A DNA stretch of 64,000 nucleotides from Bacillota bacterium (GCA_023415775.1 JAEZJM010000011.1:37791-101790); one strand, 5' to 3'; shown: positions 39,663 to 49,489, numbered from the stretch's first letter. Translations and numbers: made by a program. Notes: generated by a model from the sequence alone, not told the origin.

Positions 39663-40925
39663 ATGCTTAAGTTTGGTGATGACAGGGGACAATTGAAGTG
39701 CTCGTTCTGCGGCAAGCTGCAGGAACAGGTCAAGAAACTGGTCGCCGGCCCCGGGGTGTATATCTGCGACGAGTGTATCGAGCTGTGCAACGAGATCATA
39801 GAAGAAGAACTGAGCGAGGACGTCGAACTTGAGCTTCGTGATATCCCCAAACCCAAGGATATCAAGGATATTCTCGACCAGTACGTCATTGGCCAGGACG
39901 ACGCCAAGAAGACGCTGGCGGTGGCTGTTTACAACCACTATAAGCGGATTAATCTCGGCTCGAAGCTGGAAGATGTCGAGCTGCAGAAGTCGAATATCGT
40001 AATGCTCGGCCCGACCGGCAGCGGCAAGACGTTGCTGGCCCAGACGCTGGCCAAGATTCTTAATGTGCCGTTCGCGATCGCCGACGCCACTTCACTGACC
40101 GAGGCGGGCTATGTGGGCGAGGATGTGGAGAATATCCTCCTCAAGCTCATCCAGGCCGCAGATTACGATGTGGAGAAGGCGGAGAAGGGGATCGTCTATA
40201 TCGACGAGATCGACAAGATCGCCCGCAAGTCGGAGAATCCGTCGATCACCCGCGACGTGTCGGGCGAGGGCGTGCAGCAGGCGCTGCTGAAAATCCTCGA
40301 GGGCACGGTGGCGAGCGTGCCGCCCCAGGGCGGTCGCAAGCATCCCCACCAGGAGTTTATCCAGATCGACACGACGAACATCCTGTTCATCTGCGGCGGG
40401 GCGTTCGACGGTGTGGATAAGATCATCAGCTCGCGCACCGGCAAGAAGCAGCTCGGTTTCGGCGCCGATATCAAGACGCGCGAGGAGAAGAAGGTGGGCG
40501 AGATTCTGCGGCAGATTCTGCCGGAGGATCTGCTGAAGTTCGGGCTTATTCCCGAGTTCGTCGGCCGCCTGCCGGTGATCGTGACTCTGGACGCCCTGGA
40601 CGAGGAGGCGCTTGTGCGTATCCTGGTCGAGCCGAAGAACGCGCTGGTGAAGCAGTACCAGAAGTTTCTCGATCTCGACAACGTGCAGCTGGAGTTCAAG
40701 GAGGAGGCCCTGCGCTCGATCGCCCATGAGGCGCTTAAGCGCAAGACCGGGGCCCGCGGCCTGCGCTCAATCATCGAGGGCATCATGCGCAATGTGATGT
40801 ACGAGGTGCCGTCGCGCGGCGACGTGGCCAAGTGCATCGTGACCGGCGAGGTGGTGCTGAGCAAGGAAGAGCCCATCCTGGTGACGATAGACCGCAAGGC
40901 GAAGAAGAAAGAAGAATCTGCTTAA
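39663..40925 (+). CDS. clpX: ATP-dependent Clp protease ATP-binding subunit
   Basis: 420 residues: N-terminal zinc domain ('CSFCGKL' and 'YICDECIELC', about 13-40), Walker A 'GPTGSGKT', Walker B 'VYIDEIDKI', sensor and ClpP-binding loop 'IGF'-like region ('LGFGADI'). Unfolds substrates for ClpP. ATG 39663 has GAGGTG upstream; the longer open frame lies within clpP. Confidence 0.97.
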   Translation: MLKFGDDRGQLKCSFCGKLQEQVKKLVAGPGVYICDECIELCNEIIEEELSEDVELELRDIPKPKDIKDILDQYVIGQDDAKKTLAVAVYNHYKRINLGSKLEDVELQKSNIVMLGPTGSGKTLLAQTLAKILNVPFAIADATSLTEAGYVGEDVENILLKLIQAADYDVEKAEKGIVYIDEIDKIARKSENPSITRDVSGEGVQQALLKILEGTVASVPPQGGRKHPHQEFIQIDTTNILFICGGAFDGVDKIISSRTGKKQLGFGADIKTREEKKVGEILRQILPEDLLKFGLIPEFVGRLPVIVTLDALDEEALVRILVEPKNALVKQYQKFLDLDNVQLEFKEEALRSIAHEALKRKTGARGLRSIIEGIMRNVMYEVPSRGDVAKCIVTGEVVLSKEEPILVTIDRKAKKKEESA

Positions 40926-40937
40926 CCGCCACGACAG

Positions 40938-40963
40938 CCGGGGGAGAAATCCCCCGGTTTTTT
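40938..40963 (+). terminator. Intrinsic terminator after clpX
   Basis: CCGGGGGA/TCCCCCGG stem followed by six T. Confidence 0.92.
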
Positions 40964-41052
40964 GTTTTTCCGTCGTCTGTCATGTCCGTTTTTGCCGGGA
41001 TAAAATAGACGCCGCTGCCTATACTAAGAGTACGAAAACATACAAAGCAAAA

Positions 41053-41170
41053 GGCCGTTCAGAAGCCTCCAGATGCAAGGCGCACAGAGGACGCGCCGCG
41101 ACGCGTACTCGGCCGTACGCTAGCAAGCGCCCGCAAGTGCAACGCCGCAGATGGGGGCTTATCAACGGCC
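41053..41170. repeat. Palindromic intergenic repeat, copy 4
   Basis: 118 bp between clpX and lonB. Arms GGCCGTTCAGAAGCC and GGCTTATCAACGGCC; inner CCAGATGCAAGGCGCA and GCAACGCCGCAGATGG; centre GCGTACTCGGCCGTACGC. Confidence 0.88.
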
Positions 41171-41201
41171 GGGAACCAAAGGGGAAGGAGGTTCGGAGTG
41201 T

Positions 41202-42887
41202 ATGGACTACGCCGTCAACATCATCACCGTGATTCAGTTTTTCTTCGCCGTCGTTATCGGCATGTACTTCTGGAATCTCCTCCGCTCCCAACAGGGCAAC
41301 AGGGTAGCCGTGGAGCGGGAATCCAAGAAGGAGATGGAGAAGCTGCAGCGGCTGCGGGAGATTTCCCTGACCGAGCCGCTGGCGGAGAAAACCCGCCCGG
41401 CCAGTTTCGGGGAGATCGTCGGCCAGGCGGAGGGGCTCAAGGCGCTCCGCGCGGCGCTGTGCGGACCGAATCCCCAGCATGTGATCATGTACGGGCCGCC
41501 CGGCGTCGGCAAGACGGCGGCCGCCAGGCTGGTGCTGGAGGAGGCTAAGCGCAATTCGCTGTCGCCATTCGGCGCGGCCGCCAAGTTTATCGAGATGGAC
41601 GCGACGACGGCCCGCTTCGACGAGCGCGGCATCGCCGACCCGCTGATCGGCACGGTGCACGACCCGATCTACCAGGGGGCGGGCCCGCTCGGCATCGCCG
41701 GCATCCCCCAGCCCAAGCCGGGGGCGGTGACCAAGGCTCACGGCGGCCTGCTGTTCATCGACGAGATCGGCGAACTGCATCATATCCAGATGAACAAGCT
41801 GCTGAAGGTGCTGGAAGACCGCAAGGTGTTTCTGGAGAGTTCGTACTACAGCACCGAGGATACCAACATACCGTCCCATATCCACGATATTTTCCAGAAC
41901 GGCCTGCCGGCCGACTTCCGCCTGATCGGCGCGACCACCCGCATGCCTCAGGATATCCCGCCGGCGATAAGGTCGCGGTGTGTGGAGATTTTCTTCCGGC
42001 CGCTGCTGGCTGACGAGGTCTCCCTGATCGCCCGCAACGCCGTCCGCAAGGTCGAGCTGTCCATCGAGGACGAGGCGGTGGAGGTTATCAAGCGCTATGC
42101 GAACAACGGCCGCGAGGCGGTCAATATCGTGCAGATCGTGGCTGGCGTGGCACTCAATGACGGCAAGAAGAATATCACGGCCGCCGATGTGGAGTGGGTG
42201 GTGAATTTCGGCCAGTACAATCCGCAGCCGGAGCGGAAGATCGGCGCCAAGCCCCAGGTGGGGTTCGCGAACGGCCTGGCGGTGTACGGCGCGAATGTCG
42301 GCACGCTGATGGAGATCGAGGTTTCGGCGGTGCCGAACCCGTTGGGCAGCGGCAAGCTGACGGTGACGGGGGTGGTGGACGAGGAGGAGATCGGCGTGCC
42401 CGGCCGGACGATGCGCCGCAAGAGCATGGCCAAGGGGTCGCTGGATAATGTACTTACCGTTTTGTGGAGCAGGTTCGGCATTGATTACCACAAGTACGAC
42501 ATCCACGTCAATTTTCCCGGCGGCGGACCGGTGGACGGCCCTTCGGCCGGGGTGACGGCGGCCACGGCCATTTATTCGGCGGTGAACAATATCCCCATCG
42601 ATAACACGGTGGCGATGACGGGCGAGATTTCCATCCGCGGCCTCGTGAAGCCGGTGGGCGGGGTGAGCGCCAAGATCGCGGCCGCCAAGCAGGCTGGGGC
42701 GCGGCGGGTGATCATCCCGAAGGAGAATTGGCAGGAGCTTTATAAGACGATCGGGGTGGAGGTGGTGGCGGCAGAGACGATCGACGAGGTGTTCAAAAGC
42801 GCGCTGGTTAAGGTGGGCGATCTTTGCCGGCTGGAGGTGCTGACGCCGAAGCACGATTATCTTACCGCTGCGGGGATAAAGATGTAG
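41202..42887 (+). CDS. lonB: ATP-dependent protease LonB
   Basis: 561 residues: an N-terminal transmembrane helix (about 5-25), AAA+ domain with 'GPPGVGKTAAA' and 'LLFIDEIGEL', and a Lon-type protease domain with catalytic Ser in 'DGPSAGVTAAT' and Lys in 'KIAAAKQAGARR'. LonB is linked to forespore proteolysis in Bacillus. GGAAGGAGG precedes ATG 41202. lon follows. Confidence 0.94.
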   Translation: MDYAVNIITVIQFFFAVVIGMYFWNLLRSQQGNRVAVERESKKEMEKLQRLREISLTEPLAEKTRPASFGEIVGQAEGLKALRAALCGPNPQHVIMYGPPGVGKTAAARLVLEEAKRNSLSPFGAAAKFIEMDATTARFDERGIADPLIGTVHDPIYQGAGPLGIAGIPQPKPGAVTKAHGGLLFIDEIGELHHIQMNKLLKVLEDRKVFLESSYYSTEDTNIPSHIHDIFQNGLPADFRLIGATTRMPQDIPPAIRSRCVEIFFRPLLADEVSLIARNAVRKVELSIEDEAVEVIKRYANNGREAVNIVQIVAGVALNDGKKNITAADVEWVVNFGQYNPQPERKIGAKPQVGFANGLAVYGANVGTLMEIEVSAVPNPLGSGKLTVTGVVDEEEIGVPGRTMRRKSMAKGSLDNVLTVLWSRFGIDYHKYDIHVNFPGGGPVDGPSAGVTAATAIYSAVNNIPIDNTVAMTGEISIRGLVKPVGGVSAKIAAAKQAGARRVIIPKENWQELYKTIGVEVVAAETIDEVFKSALVKVGDLCRLEVLTPKHDYLTAAGIKM

Positions 42888-42896
42888 GGATAGGGG

Positions 42897-42925
42897 GAGC
42901 CGATGGCAACATCGGCTCTTTTTCA
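42897..42925 (+). terminator. Intrinsic terminator after lonB
   Basis: GAGCCGATG/CATCGGCTC stem followed by five T. The rest of 42926-43112 is the lon leader with no further feature seen. Confidence 0.9.
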
Positions 42926-43112
42926 ATTATATTTCTGCGATGAACGCCGGCTGCCGGGCGCAACGCGCTGCGGCGGAGGGGTCTGCCGTGGAAAATCACG
43001 CGGCAGGCGGCAGTATTTTTCATTGGAGGATTTTTCCCTGCGGCCTGAGAATATTTATAAATAGCGACGTTGAAACTAACACTGCCATGCGAATCGGAAG
43101 GAGGCGAAACAA

Positions 43113-45428
43113 TTGTCCAAACAGCTAAGAAAGATGCCGCTACTGCCGCTCCGGGGCATTCTCGTTTTTCCATATATGATTATTCACCTCGATGTCGGCC
43201 GCGAGAAGTCGATCGGCGCGCTGGAGGAGGCGATGGTCCACGATCGCCTGATAATGCTGGCCAGCCAGCGCGACGCCCAGAACGATAAGCCGCTGCCGGA
43301 GGACATATTCAGCGTCGGCACGGTGGCCGAGATCAAGCAGCTTTTAAAGCTGCCTGGCGGCACTATCCGCGTGCTGGTGGAGGGGCTTCACCGGGCGGAG
43401 ATCGTCCGCTATGCCGAGCTTGAGCCGTTTTACATGGCGGAGATCCGCGAATACGACGAGGCCGAGCCCAAGACGCCGGAGGTGGAGGCGCTTACCCGTA
43501 CGGCGATCAGCCAGTTCGAGCAGTGGGTGAAGCTGAGCAAGAAGATTCCGCCGGAGACGCTGGTGTCGGTGGTGATGGTCGAGGAGCCGGGGAGGCTGAC
43601 CGACCTTATCGCCAGCCACCTGGCGCTGAAGATCGAGGATAAGCAGGTGCTGCTGGACGCCGTGGATGTGAAGGAGCGGCTTGAGAGGCTGTGCGATATC
43701 CTCGGCCGCGAGATGGAGATCCTCGAGCTGGAGAAGAAGATTAACGTCCGCGTCCGCAAGCAGATGGAGAAGACCCAGAAGGAGTATTACCTGCGCGAGC
43801 AGCTCAAGGCGATCCAGAAGGAGCTGGGCGACAAGGACGACCGGATGGCCGAGGCGGACGAGTACCGCCAGCGGATGAAGGAGCAGGAGCTGCCCAAAGA
43901 GGTGGCCGAGAAGATAACCAAGGAGATCGAGCGGCTGGAGAAGATGCCGCCGATGGTGGCCGAGAGCGCCGTTATCCGCACGTATCTCGACTGGCTGCTG
44001 GCGCTGCCGTGGGCGAAGGAGACGACCGACCGCCTCGATATCGGCATCGCCGAGAAGATTCTCGACGAGGACCACTACGGTCTGGAGAAGGTCAAGGAAC
44101 GTATCCTCGAATATCTGTCGATCCGCAAACTGACCGAAAAGATGAAAGGGCCCATCCTTTGCCTGGTGGGGCCGCCCGGTGTCGGCAAGACGTCGCTGGC
44201 CCGTTCGATTGCCCGCGCGATGGAGCGCAAGTTCGTGCGCGTGTCGCTGGGCGGCGTGCGCGACGAGGCCGAGGTCCGCGGCCACCGGCGCACGTATGTG
44301 GGGGCGCTGCCGGGGCGGGTTATCCAGGGGATGCGTACCGCGGGTTCGAAGAACCCCGTTTTCCTGCTGGACGAAATCGACAAGATGAGCTCGGATTTCC
44401 GCGGCGACCCGTCGGCCGCCCTGCTGGAGGTCCTCGACCCCGAGCAGAACAACACGTTCAGCGATCACTATGTGGAGGTGCCGTTCGATCTGTCGCGGGT
44501 GCTGTGGGTGGTGACGGCCAATGTGATGCACAATATACCCCGGCCGCTCCTCGATCGCATGGAGACGATCACCATCGCCGGCTATACCGAGGAGGAGAAG
44601 GTCCAGATCGCCGTCCGCTACCTCATCCCCAAGCAGGTCCGCGACCACGGCCTGACAGATAAGCAGATTATTTTCTCCGAGGGCACCATCCAGAAGGTCA
44701 TTCGCGATTATACCCGCGAGGCCGGGGTGCGCAATCTCGAACGCAATATCGCCAACCTGTGCCGCAAGGCGGCCCGCCAGATAGTGCAGGAGAAACGGAC
44801 GGTGGTGAAGATCACCGCCCAGAATCTGCATACATTCCTGGGGGCGCCCAAGTACCGCCACAACAAGACGGAGCGCAATCTCCAGGTGGGGGTGGCCACC
44901 GGCCTGGCCTGGACCGAGGTGGGCGGCGACGTGCTGGCGGTCGAGGTTTCGACGATGAAGGGCAAGGGCAAGCTGACCCTTACCGGCCAGCTCGGCGGCG
45001 TTATGCAGGAGTCGGCCCAGGCGGGCTTCAGCTATGTCCGCAGCCGCGCCGAGGAGCTTGGTATCGAACCCGGTTTTTACGAGAAGACCGATATCCATAT
45101 CCACCTGCCGGAGGGCGCCATCCCCAAGGACGGCCCGTCGGCCGGCATCACGATGGCGACGGCGATCGCCTCCGCCCTGACCGGCCGGGCGGTGAAGAAC
45201 GATATCGCCATGACGGGCGAGATCACGCTCCGCGGCCGCGTCCTGCCGGTCGGCGGCATCAAGGAGAAGGTGCTGGCCGCCCACCGGGTGGGCATAAGGA
45301 AGATCGTCCTCCCCAAGGAGAACAAGCGCGATATGGATGATATCCCGGTGAATGTGAAACGCAGTCTGGAGTTCGTCCTGGTGGAGCATATGGACGAGGT
45401 GCTCGCGGCCGCGCTGGCGGACCAATGA
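43113..45428 (+). CDS. lon: ATP-dependent protease Lon (LonA)
   Basis: 771 residues: N-terminal LAN substrate domain ('LPLRGILVFPYMIIHLDVGREKS'), a coiled-coil, AAA+ domain with 'GPPGVGKTSLARSIA' and 'FLLDEIDKM', and the protease domain with Ser in 'PKDGPSAGITMATA' and Lys in 'IKEKVLAAHRVG'. TTG start with GGAGG 9 bases upstream. engB overlaps its end by 4 bases. Confidence 0.97.
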   Translation: MSKQLRKMPLLPLRGILVFPYMIIHLDVGREKSIGALEEAMVHDRLIMLASQRDAQNDKPLPEDIFSVGTVAEIKQLLKLPGGTIRVLVEGLHRAEIVRYAELEPFYMAEIREYDEAEPKTPEVEALTRTAISQFEQWVKLSKKIPPETLVSVVMVEEPGRLTDLIASHLALKIEDKQVLLDAVDVKERLERLCDILGREMEILELEKKINVRVRKQMEKTQKEYYLREQLKAIQKELGDKDDRMAEADEYRQRMKEQELPKEVAEKITKEIERLEKMPPMVAESAVIRTYLDWLLALPWAKETTDRLDIGIAEKILDEDHYGLEKVKERILEYLSIRKLTEKMKGPILCLVGPPGVGKTSLARSIARAMERKFVRVSLGGVRDEAEVRGHRRTYVGALPGRVIQGMRTAGSKNPVFLLDEIDKMSSDFRGDPSAALLEVLDPEQNNTFSDHYVEVPFDLSRVLWVVTANVMHNIPRPLLDRMETITIAGYTEEEKVQIAVRYLIPKQVRDHGLTDKQIIFSEGTIQKVIRDYTREAGVRNLERNIANLCRKAARQIVQEKRTVVKITAQNLHTFLGAPKYRHNKTERNLQVGVATGLAWTEVGGDVLAVEVSTMKGKGKLTLTGQLGGVMQESAQAGFSYVRSRAEELGIEPGFYEKTDIHIHLPEGAIPKDGPSAGITMATAIASALTGRAVKNDIAMTGEITLRGRVLPVGGIKEKVLAAHRVGIRKIVLPKENKRDMDDIPVNVKRSLEFVLVEHMDEVLAAALADQ

Positions 45429-46057
45429 GTACGACGGCGGCGACGCCGAACGTGGTGGGCGCCCGCTACCTGGCGTCCGCCGTGCGGGCCGATCAGTACC
45501 CGGAGGGGGACTTTGCCGAGGTGGCTTTTATCGGCCGCTCGAATGTGGGCAAATCGTCGCTGATAAATTCCCTCTGCCGCCACGGCGGCCTGGCCCGGAT
45601 CAGCGCCACTCCCGGCAAGACGCAGACGATCAACTTTTATTCCGTGGCTCTCAAGTACAGCGAGGAGGAGCGGCGCCAGTTCCTGCTGGTCGACCTGCCG
45701 GGCTACGGCTACGCCCGTACCGGTCGGGCGACGCGCCGCCAGTGGACGAAGTTCATCGACGAGTTTCTGGCCGCGTCGCCGCGGCTGAGGCTGGTCTGCC
45801 AACTGGTCGACAGCCGCCACCCGCCGATGGACAGCGATAAGGACGCTTACCGGCGTCTGGCCGAGCTCGGCCGGCCGGTGCAGGTGGTGGCCACCAAGAC
45901 GGACAAGCTTTCCCGCCAGGCGGCGAAGAAGAATGTGGCGGTTATCCGCGCCGGCATGGCGCTGCCGGAAGGCGCGAATGTCATTGCTTACTCGGCGACG
46001 GACGGCACTGGGCGGAGCGAGCTCCTTGACGTGATCAGCCAGATTTTGCTAAAATGA
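45425..46057 (+). CDS. engB: GTP-binding ribosome biogenesis protein YsxC/EngB
   Basis: 210 residues: G1 'GRSNVGKSSLINSL', G2 Thr in 'SATPGKTQTINFY', G3 'DLPGYGYA', G4 'TKTDK'. Needed for 50S subunit assembly. Overlaps lon (ATGA), the usual lon-engB arrangement in Firmicutes. Confidence 0.95.
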   Translation: MSTTAATPNVVGARYLASAVRADQYPEGDFAEVAFIGRSNVGKSSLINSLCRHGGLARISATPGKTQTINFYSVALKYSEEERRQFLLVDLPGYGYARTGRATRRQWTKFIDEFLAASPRLRLVCQLVDSRHPPMDSDKDAYRRLAELGRPVQVVATKTDKLSRQAAKKNVAVIRAGMALPEGANVIAYSATDGTGRSELLDVISQILLK

Positions 46058-46065
46058 ATGCATAC

Positions 46066-46092
46066 GGGGGCAGTCTGACCAGTCTGCCCCTT
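46066..46092 (+). terminator. Hairpin terminator after engB
   Basis: GGGGGCAG/CTGCCCC stem with a ten-base loop and a short T-rich tail. Confidence 0.6.
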
Positions 46093-46111
46093 GTTAATTT
46101 CGGGAGGCGCC

Positions 46112-46564
46112 ATGCTTAACGACTTCGACAAGCAGCTGCTGAATATCATCCAGAGCGATATTCCGCTGGTTTCCCGTCCGTTCGCCGTCCTGGCCGAGCG
46201 CCTCGGCGCCGACGAGGCGACAGTTATCGAACGCCTGCGGTTCCTCCGGGAAAACGGTTTTATCCGCCGCATCGGCCCGTTTTTCGACTCAAGCCGGCTG
46301 GGTTATGTGAGCACGCTGGTGGCGCTGGCGGTCGAGCCGGACGATTTGCCGGCGGTGGCCGCAGCGGTGAACGCCTATCCCGGCGTGACCCATAACTACG
46401 AGCGCGAGGGGGCATACAACCTGTGGTTCGCGCTGCTCAGCCCGAATATGGCCGCCCAGGAGCGGGTGCTGGCCGCCGTCGCGAGTCTGCCGGGCATAAA
46501 GAGGCTGCTTAATCTGCCGGCGACGAAGAAATTCAAGGTTAATGTGCGTTTTACGCTGGAGTAG
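46112..46564 (+). CDS. ahbA: Siroheme decarboxylase subunit (AhbA-like, Lrp/AsnC fold)
   Basis: 150 residues: N-terminal helix-turn-helix-like region ('DFDKQLLNIIQSDIPLVSRPFAVLAERLG') and an AsnC-type domain with 'VTHNYEREGAYNLWFALL', the His/Arg region seen in AhbA and AhbB. The pair decarboxylates siroheme to didecarboxysiroheme in the alternative heme route. Some members are plain regulators, so the enzyme call relies on the tandem arrangement. Confidence 0.82.
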   Translation: MLNDFDKQLLNIIQSDIPLVSRPFAVLAERLGADEATVIERLRFLRENGFIRRIGPFFDSSRLGYVSTLVALAVEPDDLPAVAAAVNAYPGVTHNYEREGAYNLWFALLSPNMAAQERVLAAVASLPGIKRLLNLPATKKFKVNVRFTLE

Positions 46565-46570
46565 GTGAGG

Positions 46571-47050
46571 ATGCTGGACGAACTCGACAGGAAGATTATC
46601 GCCGCGCTGCAGGACGATCTGCCGCTGGTGCCTGAGCCGTACAAGGCGGTGGCCGGGCGGCTGGGCATCGCTGAGGAAGAGCTGCTGGCAAGACTCGCGG
46701 GCTACCGGGGGAGAGGCGAGATGCGGCGGATGGGGGCGGTGCTGAGGCACCGCGAGATCGGTTATGCCGCCAACGCGCTGTGCGCCTGGCAGGTGCCCGC
46801 GGACAGGCTCGAGGCGGCGGCGGCGGCGATGACCGCCAGCGCGGCGGTGACGCATTGCTACGCCCGCGTGCCGCGGGACGGCTGGCCCTATAATTTTTAT
46901 ATCATGCTTCACGGGCATACCCGCGAGGAGTGCTCCCGGATGGCGGCCGCGCTGGCGGCCGAACTCGGTCTGGGCGATTTTGTCATGCTTTTCTCCACTA
47001 AGGAGTGGAAGAAGACGAGTATGCGCTATTTCGGGGAGGGAGAGATATGA
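46571..47050 (+). CDS. ahbB: Siroheme decarboxylase subunit (AhbB-like)
   Basis: 159 residues, same fold as its neighbour: 'ELDRKIIAALQDDLPLVPEPYKAVAGRLGI', 'GAVLRHREIGYAANALCAW' and 'VTHCYARVPRDGWPYNFYIMLHG', a typical AhbB/NirD-type stretch. It starts 6 bases after ahbA; a GTG two codons upstream is less likely. Later heme steps (ahbC, ahbD) are not in the window. Its stop overlaps the next start (ATGA). Confidence 0.85.
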   Translation: MLDELDRKIIAALQDDLPLVPEPYKAVAGRLGIAEEELLARLAGYRGRGEMRRMGAVLRHREIGYAANALCAWQVPADRLEAAAAAMTASAAVTHCYARVPRDGWPYNFYIMLHGHTREECSRMAAALAAELGLGDFVMLFSTKEWKKTSMRYFGEGEI

Positions 47051-47946
47051 TCAGGGGGTTCGACGAACTCCTGGCTGCGGCCCGCAGCCTGCCGTCCCGC
47101 CGGGTGGCGGTGGCGGCGGCGCACGACGATGCGGTGCTCGAGGCGGTGCGCGATGCGCGGGCGCGGGGGATCGCCGAGTTCGTGCTGATCGGCGACCAGG
47201 CCAAGCTGAAGTCCCTGGCGGGTTCTACAGGGGTGAACCTCGCCGACGTGGAGGTGATCCACGAGCCCGACGTCCGCCAGGCGGCGCGGCGGGCGGCGGC
47301 GATGGTGGGCAGCGGCCAGGCCGATATGCTGATGAAGGGGCTTATCGGCACAGGCGATTTCCTACGCGCTCTGCTTGATAAGGAGCTAGGCCTGCGCACC
47401 GGCTCGCTGCTCAGCCATGTGTTCGTCATCGAGCTCGCCGGCTGGGACAGGCTACTGTTTGTGACCGACGCGGCGATGAATGTCAGCCCGACGCTGGCCG
47501 ATAAGGCGGCCATCATCGGCAACGCCGTCACGCTGGCGGGGGTTCTGGGGGTCGACCCGGTTAGGGTGGCCGTGCTGGCGGCGGTGGAGACGGTGGACGC
47601 CGGCATGCCGGCGACGCTGGAGGCGGCCGCGCTGGCGAAAATGGCCGAGCGGGGCCAGATTAAAGGGGCGATTGTCGACGGCCCGCTGGCGCTCGACAAC
47701 GCGATCAGCGAAGAGGCGGCCCGCCACAAGGGGATCGTGAGCCAGGTGGCCGGCAGGGCCGATATCCTGATGGTGCCCGATATCGAGGCCGGCAACATGC
47801 TCGGCAAGTCGATGGTCTATTTCGCCCGCGCCCGCATCGCCGGGCTGGTGATGGGCGCCGCCAAGCCGGTTATCGTGACTTCGCGGGCCGACAGCGCCGA
47901 GTCGAAGCTGCTGTCGATCGCTCTGGGTGTCTTCACGGCGAAGTGA
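47047..47946 (+). CDS. Second phosphate butyryl/acetyl transferase-like protein
   Basis: 299 residues with the same landmarks as ptb at 30609: 'KGLIGTGDFLRALL', 'GLRTGSLLSHVFVIE', 'VTDAAMNVSPTLADK' and 'MVPDIEAGNMLGKS'. No kinase gene is nearby. It is coupled to ahbB by a 4-base overlap, an unexpected partner. It could act on a different acyl-CoA, or the linkage could be historical. Confidence 0.82.
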   Translation: MIRGFDELLAAARSLPSRRVAVAAAHDDAVLEAVRDARARGIAEFVLIGDQAKLKSLAGSTGVNLADVEVIHEPDVRQAARRAAAMVGSGQADMLMKGLIGTGDFLRALLDKELGLRTGSLLSHVFVIELAGWDRLLFVTDAAMNVSPTLADKAAIIGNAVTLAGVLGVDPVRVAVLAAVETVDAGMPATLEAAALAKMAERGQIKGAIVDGPLALDNAISEEAARHKGIVSQVAGRADILMVPDIEAGNMLGKSMVYFARARIAGLVMGAAKPVIVTSRADSAESKLLSIALGVFTAK

Positions 47947-48023
47947 AATAAGGAACTTTCACATTTTATCCAGCGGCAGGAGGATTTTGCCCGCGGTGAT
48001 AGAATACGTGTATGTAAAAATAC

Positions 48024-48034
48024 TGGTCAGACCA
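48024..48034. promoter_or_regulatory. Candidate operator for a FadR-type GntR regulator
   Basis: TGGTC-A-GACCA, a perfect palindrome of the TNGTNNNACNA type bound by FadR-subfamily GntR proteins. It lies in the 451-base leader before the oxidoreductase operon. A near-match is at 53340-53352 and a FadR-type gene is at 52307. The rest of 47947-48397 shows only A+T-rich promoter-like sequence near 48000-48022. Confidence 0.5.
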
Positions 48035-48397
48035 CCTGTCCGCGGGGAATTTCGGCTGTCGCGGGGGTGGCGCTGACAAGGGCGTATTTAAGGCCCGGTG
48101 TTGGTAAAAACTAACGAATGATTATGAAGGTTCGGGATTCCCGCCTTTGTATACGGAGCGGCTGGTTTAACCGCGCTATTGCCCCGCAGGACAGGTCGCA
48201 GTTCTGATCGCAACCCGCGTGACGGACTGCGCTCTTGCGCCTGCGACTCGCTTAACGGCGGGCCGGGGAACGCGGCTGCCCGCGGCGCGTCGCTTTGCCC
48301 GAGAGAGGGCGCACGGCAGGGTGTGGCGAAACGCGGCGGGACAGGCAGGTTATTTCAGCGTCCGGAGGTCATATTATTTTCAGGAGGTGGCTGTTTT

Positions 48398-49471
48398 ATG
48401 GCCGAAGTTTCACTGCAAGGTGAACAGAGAGTGTTCATGACAGGCAACGAGGTTGTTGCCTGGGCTGCCGTGGCAGCGAAGGTCGACATCATGTACGGGT
48501 ACCCGATTACCCCCCAGAACGAGATTATGCATTACTGGACGAGGCTGGCGCCCAAATACGGCAAGCGCTTCCTCCAGACAGAGGACGAGATTTCCGCCGG
48601 CTTCACGATGCTCGGCGGCGTCATGACCGGCCGCAAGGCGTTCACCGCGACCGCAGGCCCGGGCAACGTGCTGATGCAGGAGTCGTGTGTGATGGCCGAA
48701 ATGATGCGCCTGCCGGCGGTGTACGTGATTCAACAGCGGGGCGGCCCGTCGACGGCTACCGTCATTTACGCCCAGCAGGAGACGACGCTCACCTGTTTCG
48801 GCGGCAACGGCGAAGGCCACCGCATCGTTTATTCGACGGCGACTCACCAGGAGCTGTTCGATTATACGCTCAAGGCGTTCAACGCCGCCTGGACCTACCG
48901 GTTCCCCTCCTTCGTGCTCGGCGACGGCTACCAGGCCAAGATGCGCGAGCCGCTGACCATTTACGAGGCCGCGGCCAAGGGCGTCGAGCTTGTCCCGACC
49001 GAGCCGATGGTCGGTGAGGTCAAACCCGGCAAAAAGTTCAAGCACCTCCGCAACACCTACAACACCGAGGAGGAGCTTTACGAGGTCGTTATGGCTAACC
49101 AGCGCGACTGGGACGCCATGGCTCCCAAGGTGGTCGAGTGGTCTGAAAAGGACTGCCAGGACGCCGACGTGGTGTTCGTGTGCCACGGCGTCGTATCCCG
49201 CGCCGCCATCGGCGCCGTCGATGAGCTCAGGGCCCAGGGCAAAAAGGTCGGTCTCTTCCGCCCCATTACTGTTCGCCCCTTCCCGGAAAAACAGCTCGCC
49301 GACGCGGTCAAAAACGCCAAAAAGGTGGTTGTGGCCGAGTCTGCTTATGGCCAGCTTCTTAAGATGGTGCAGGTCGCGATGTGCGGCGGCAAGGCCGAGA
49401 TCGTCCCGATGCTCCGTCCGGGGATCGGCATCACCACCGAAGAACTCGTGGAAGAATACAACAAACTGTGA
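48398..49471 (+). CDS. 2-oxoacid:ferredoxin oxidoreductase alpha subunit (second system)
   Basis: 357 residues: 'IMYGYPITPQNEIMHYW', 'QTEDEISAGFTMLGGVMTGRKAFTATAGPG', and 'KKVGLFRPITVRPFPEKQL'. Start at ATG 48398 after AGGAGGTGG; the longer open frame upstream lacks a site. Four-subunit operon, either pyruvate/2-oxoglutarate or 2-oxoisovalerate type; substrate not determinable here. Lactate permease and dehydrogenase downstream favour a link to lactate/pyruvate. Confidence 0.88.
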   Translation: MAEVSLQGEQRVFMTGNEVVAWAAVAAKVDIMYGYPITPQNEIMHYWTRLAPKYGKRFLQTEDEISAGFTMLGGVMTGRKAFTATAGPGNVLMQESCVMAEMMRLPAVYVIQQRGGPSTATVIYAQQETTLTCFGGNGEGHRIVYSTATHQELFDYTLKAFNAAWTYRFPSFVLGDGYQAKMREPLTIYEAAAKGVELVPTEPMVGEVKPGKKFKHLRNTYNTEEELYEVVMANQRDWDAMAPKVVEWSEKDCQDADVVFVCHGVVSRAAIGAVDELRAQGKKVGLFRPITVRPFPEKQLADAVKNAKKVVVAESAYGQLLKMVQVAMCGGKAEIVPMLRPGIGITTEELVEEYNKL

Positions 49472-49489
49472 TGGCAGGGGGAAGATAGC

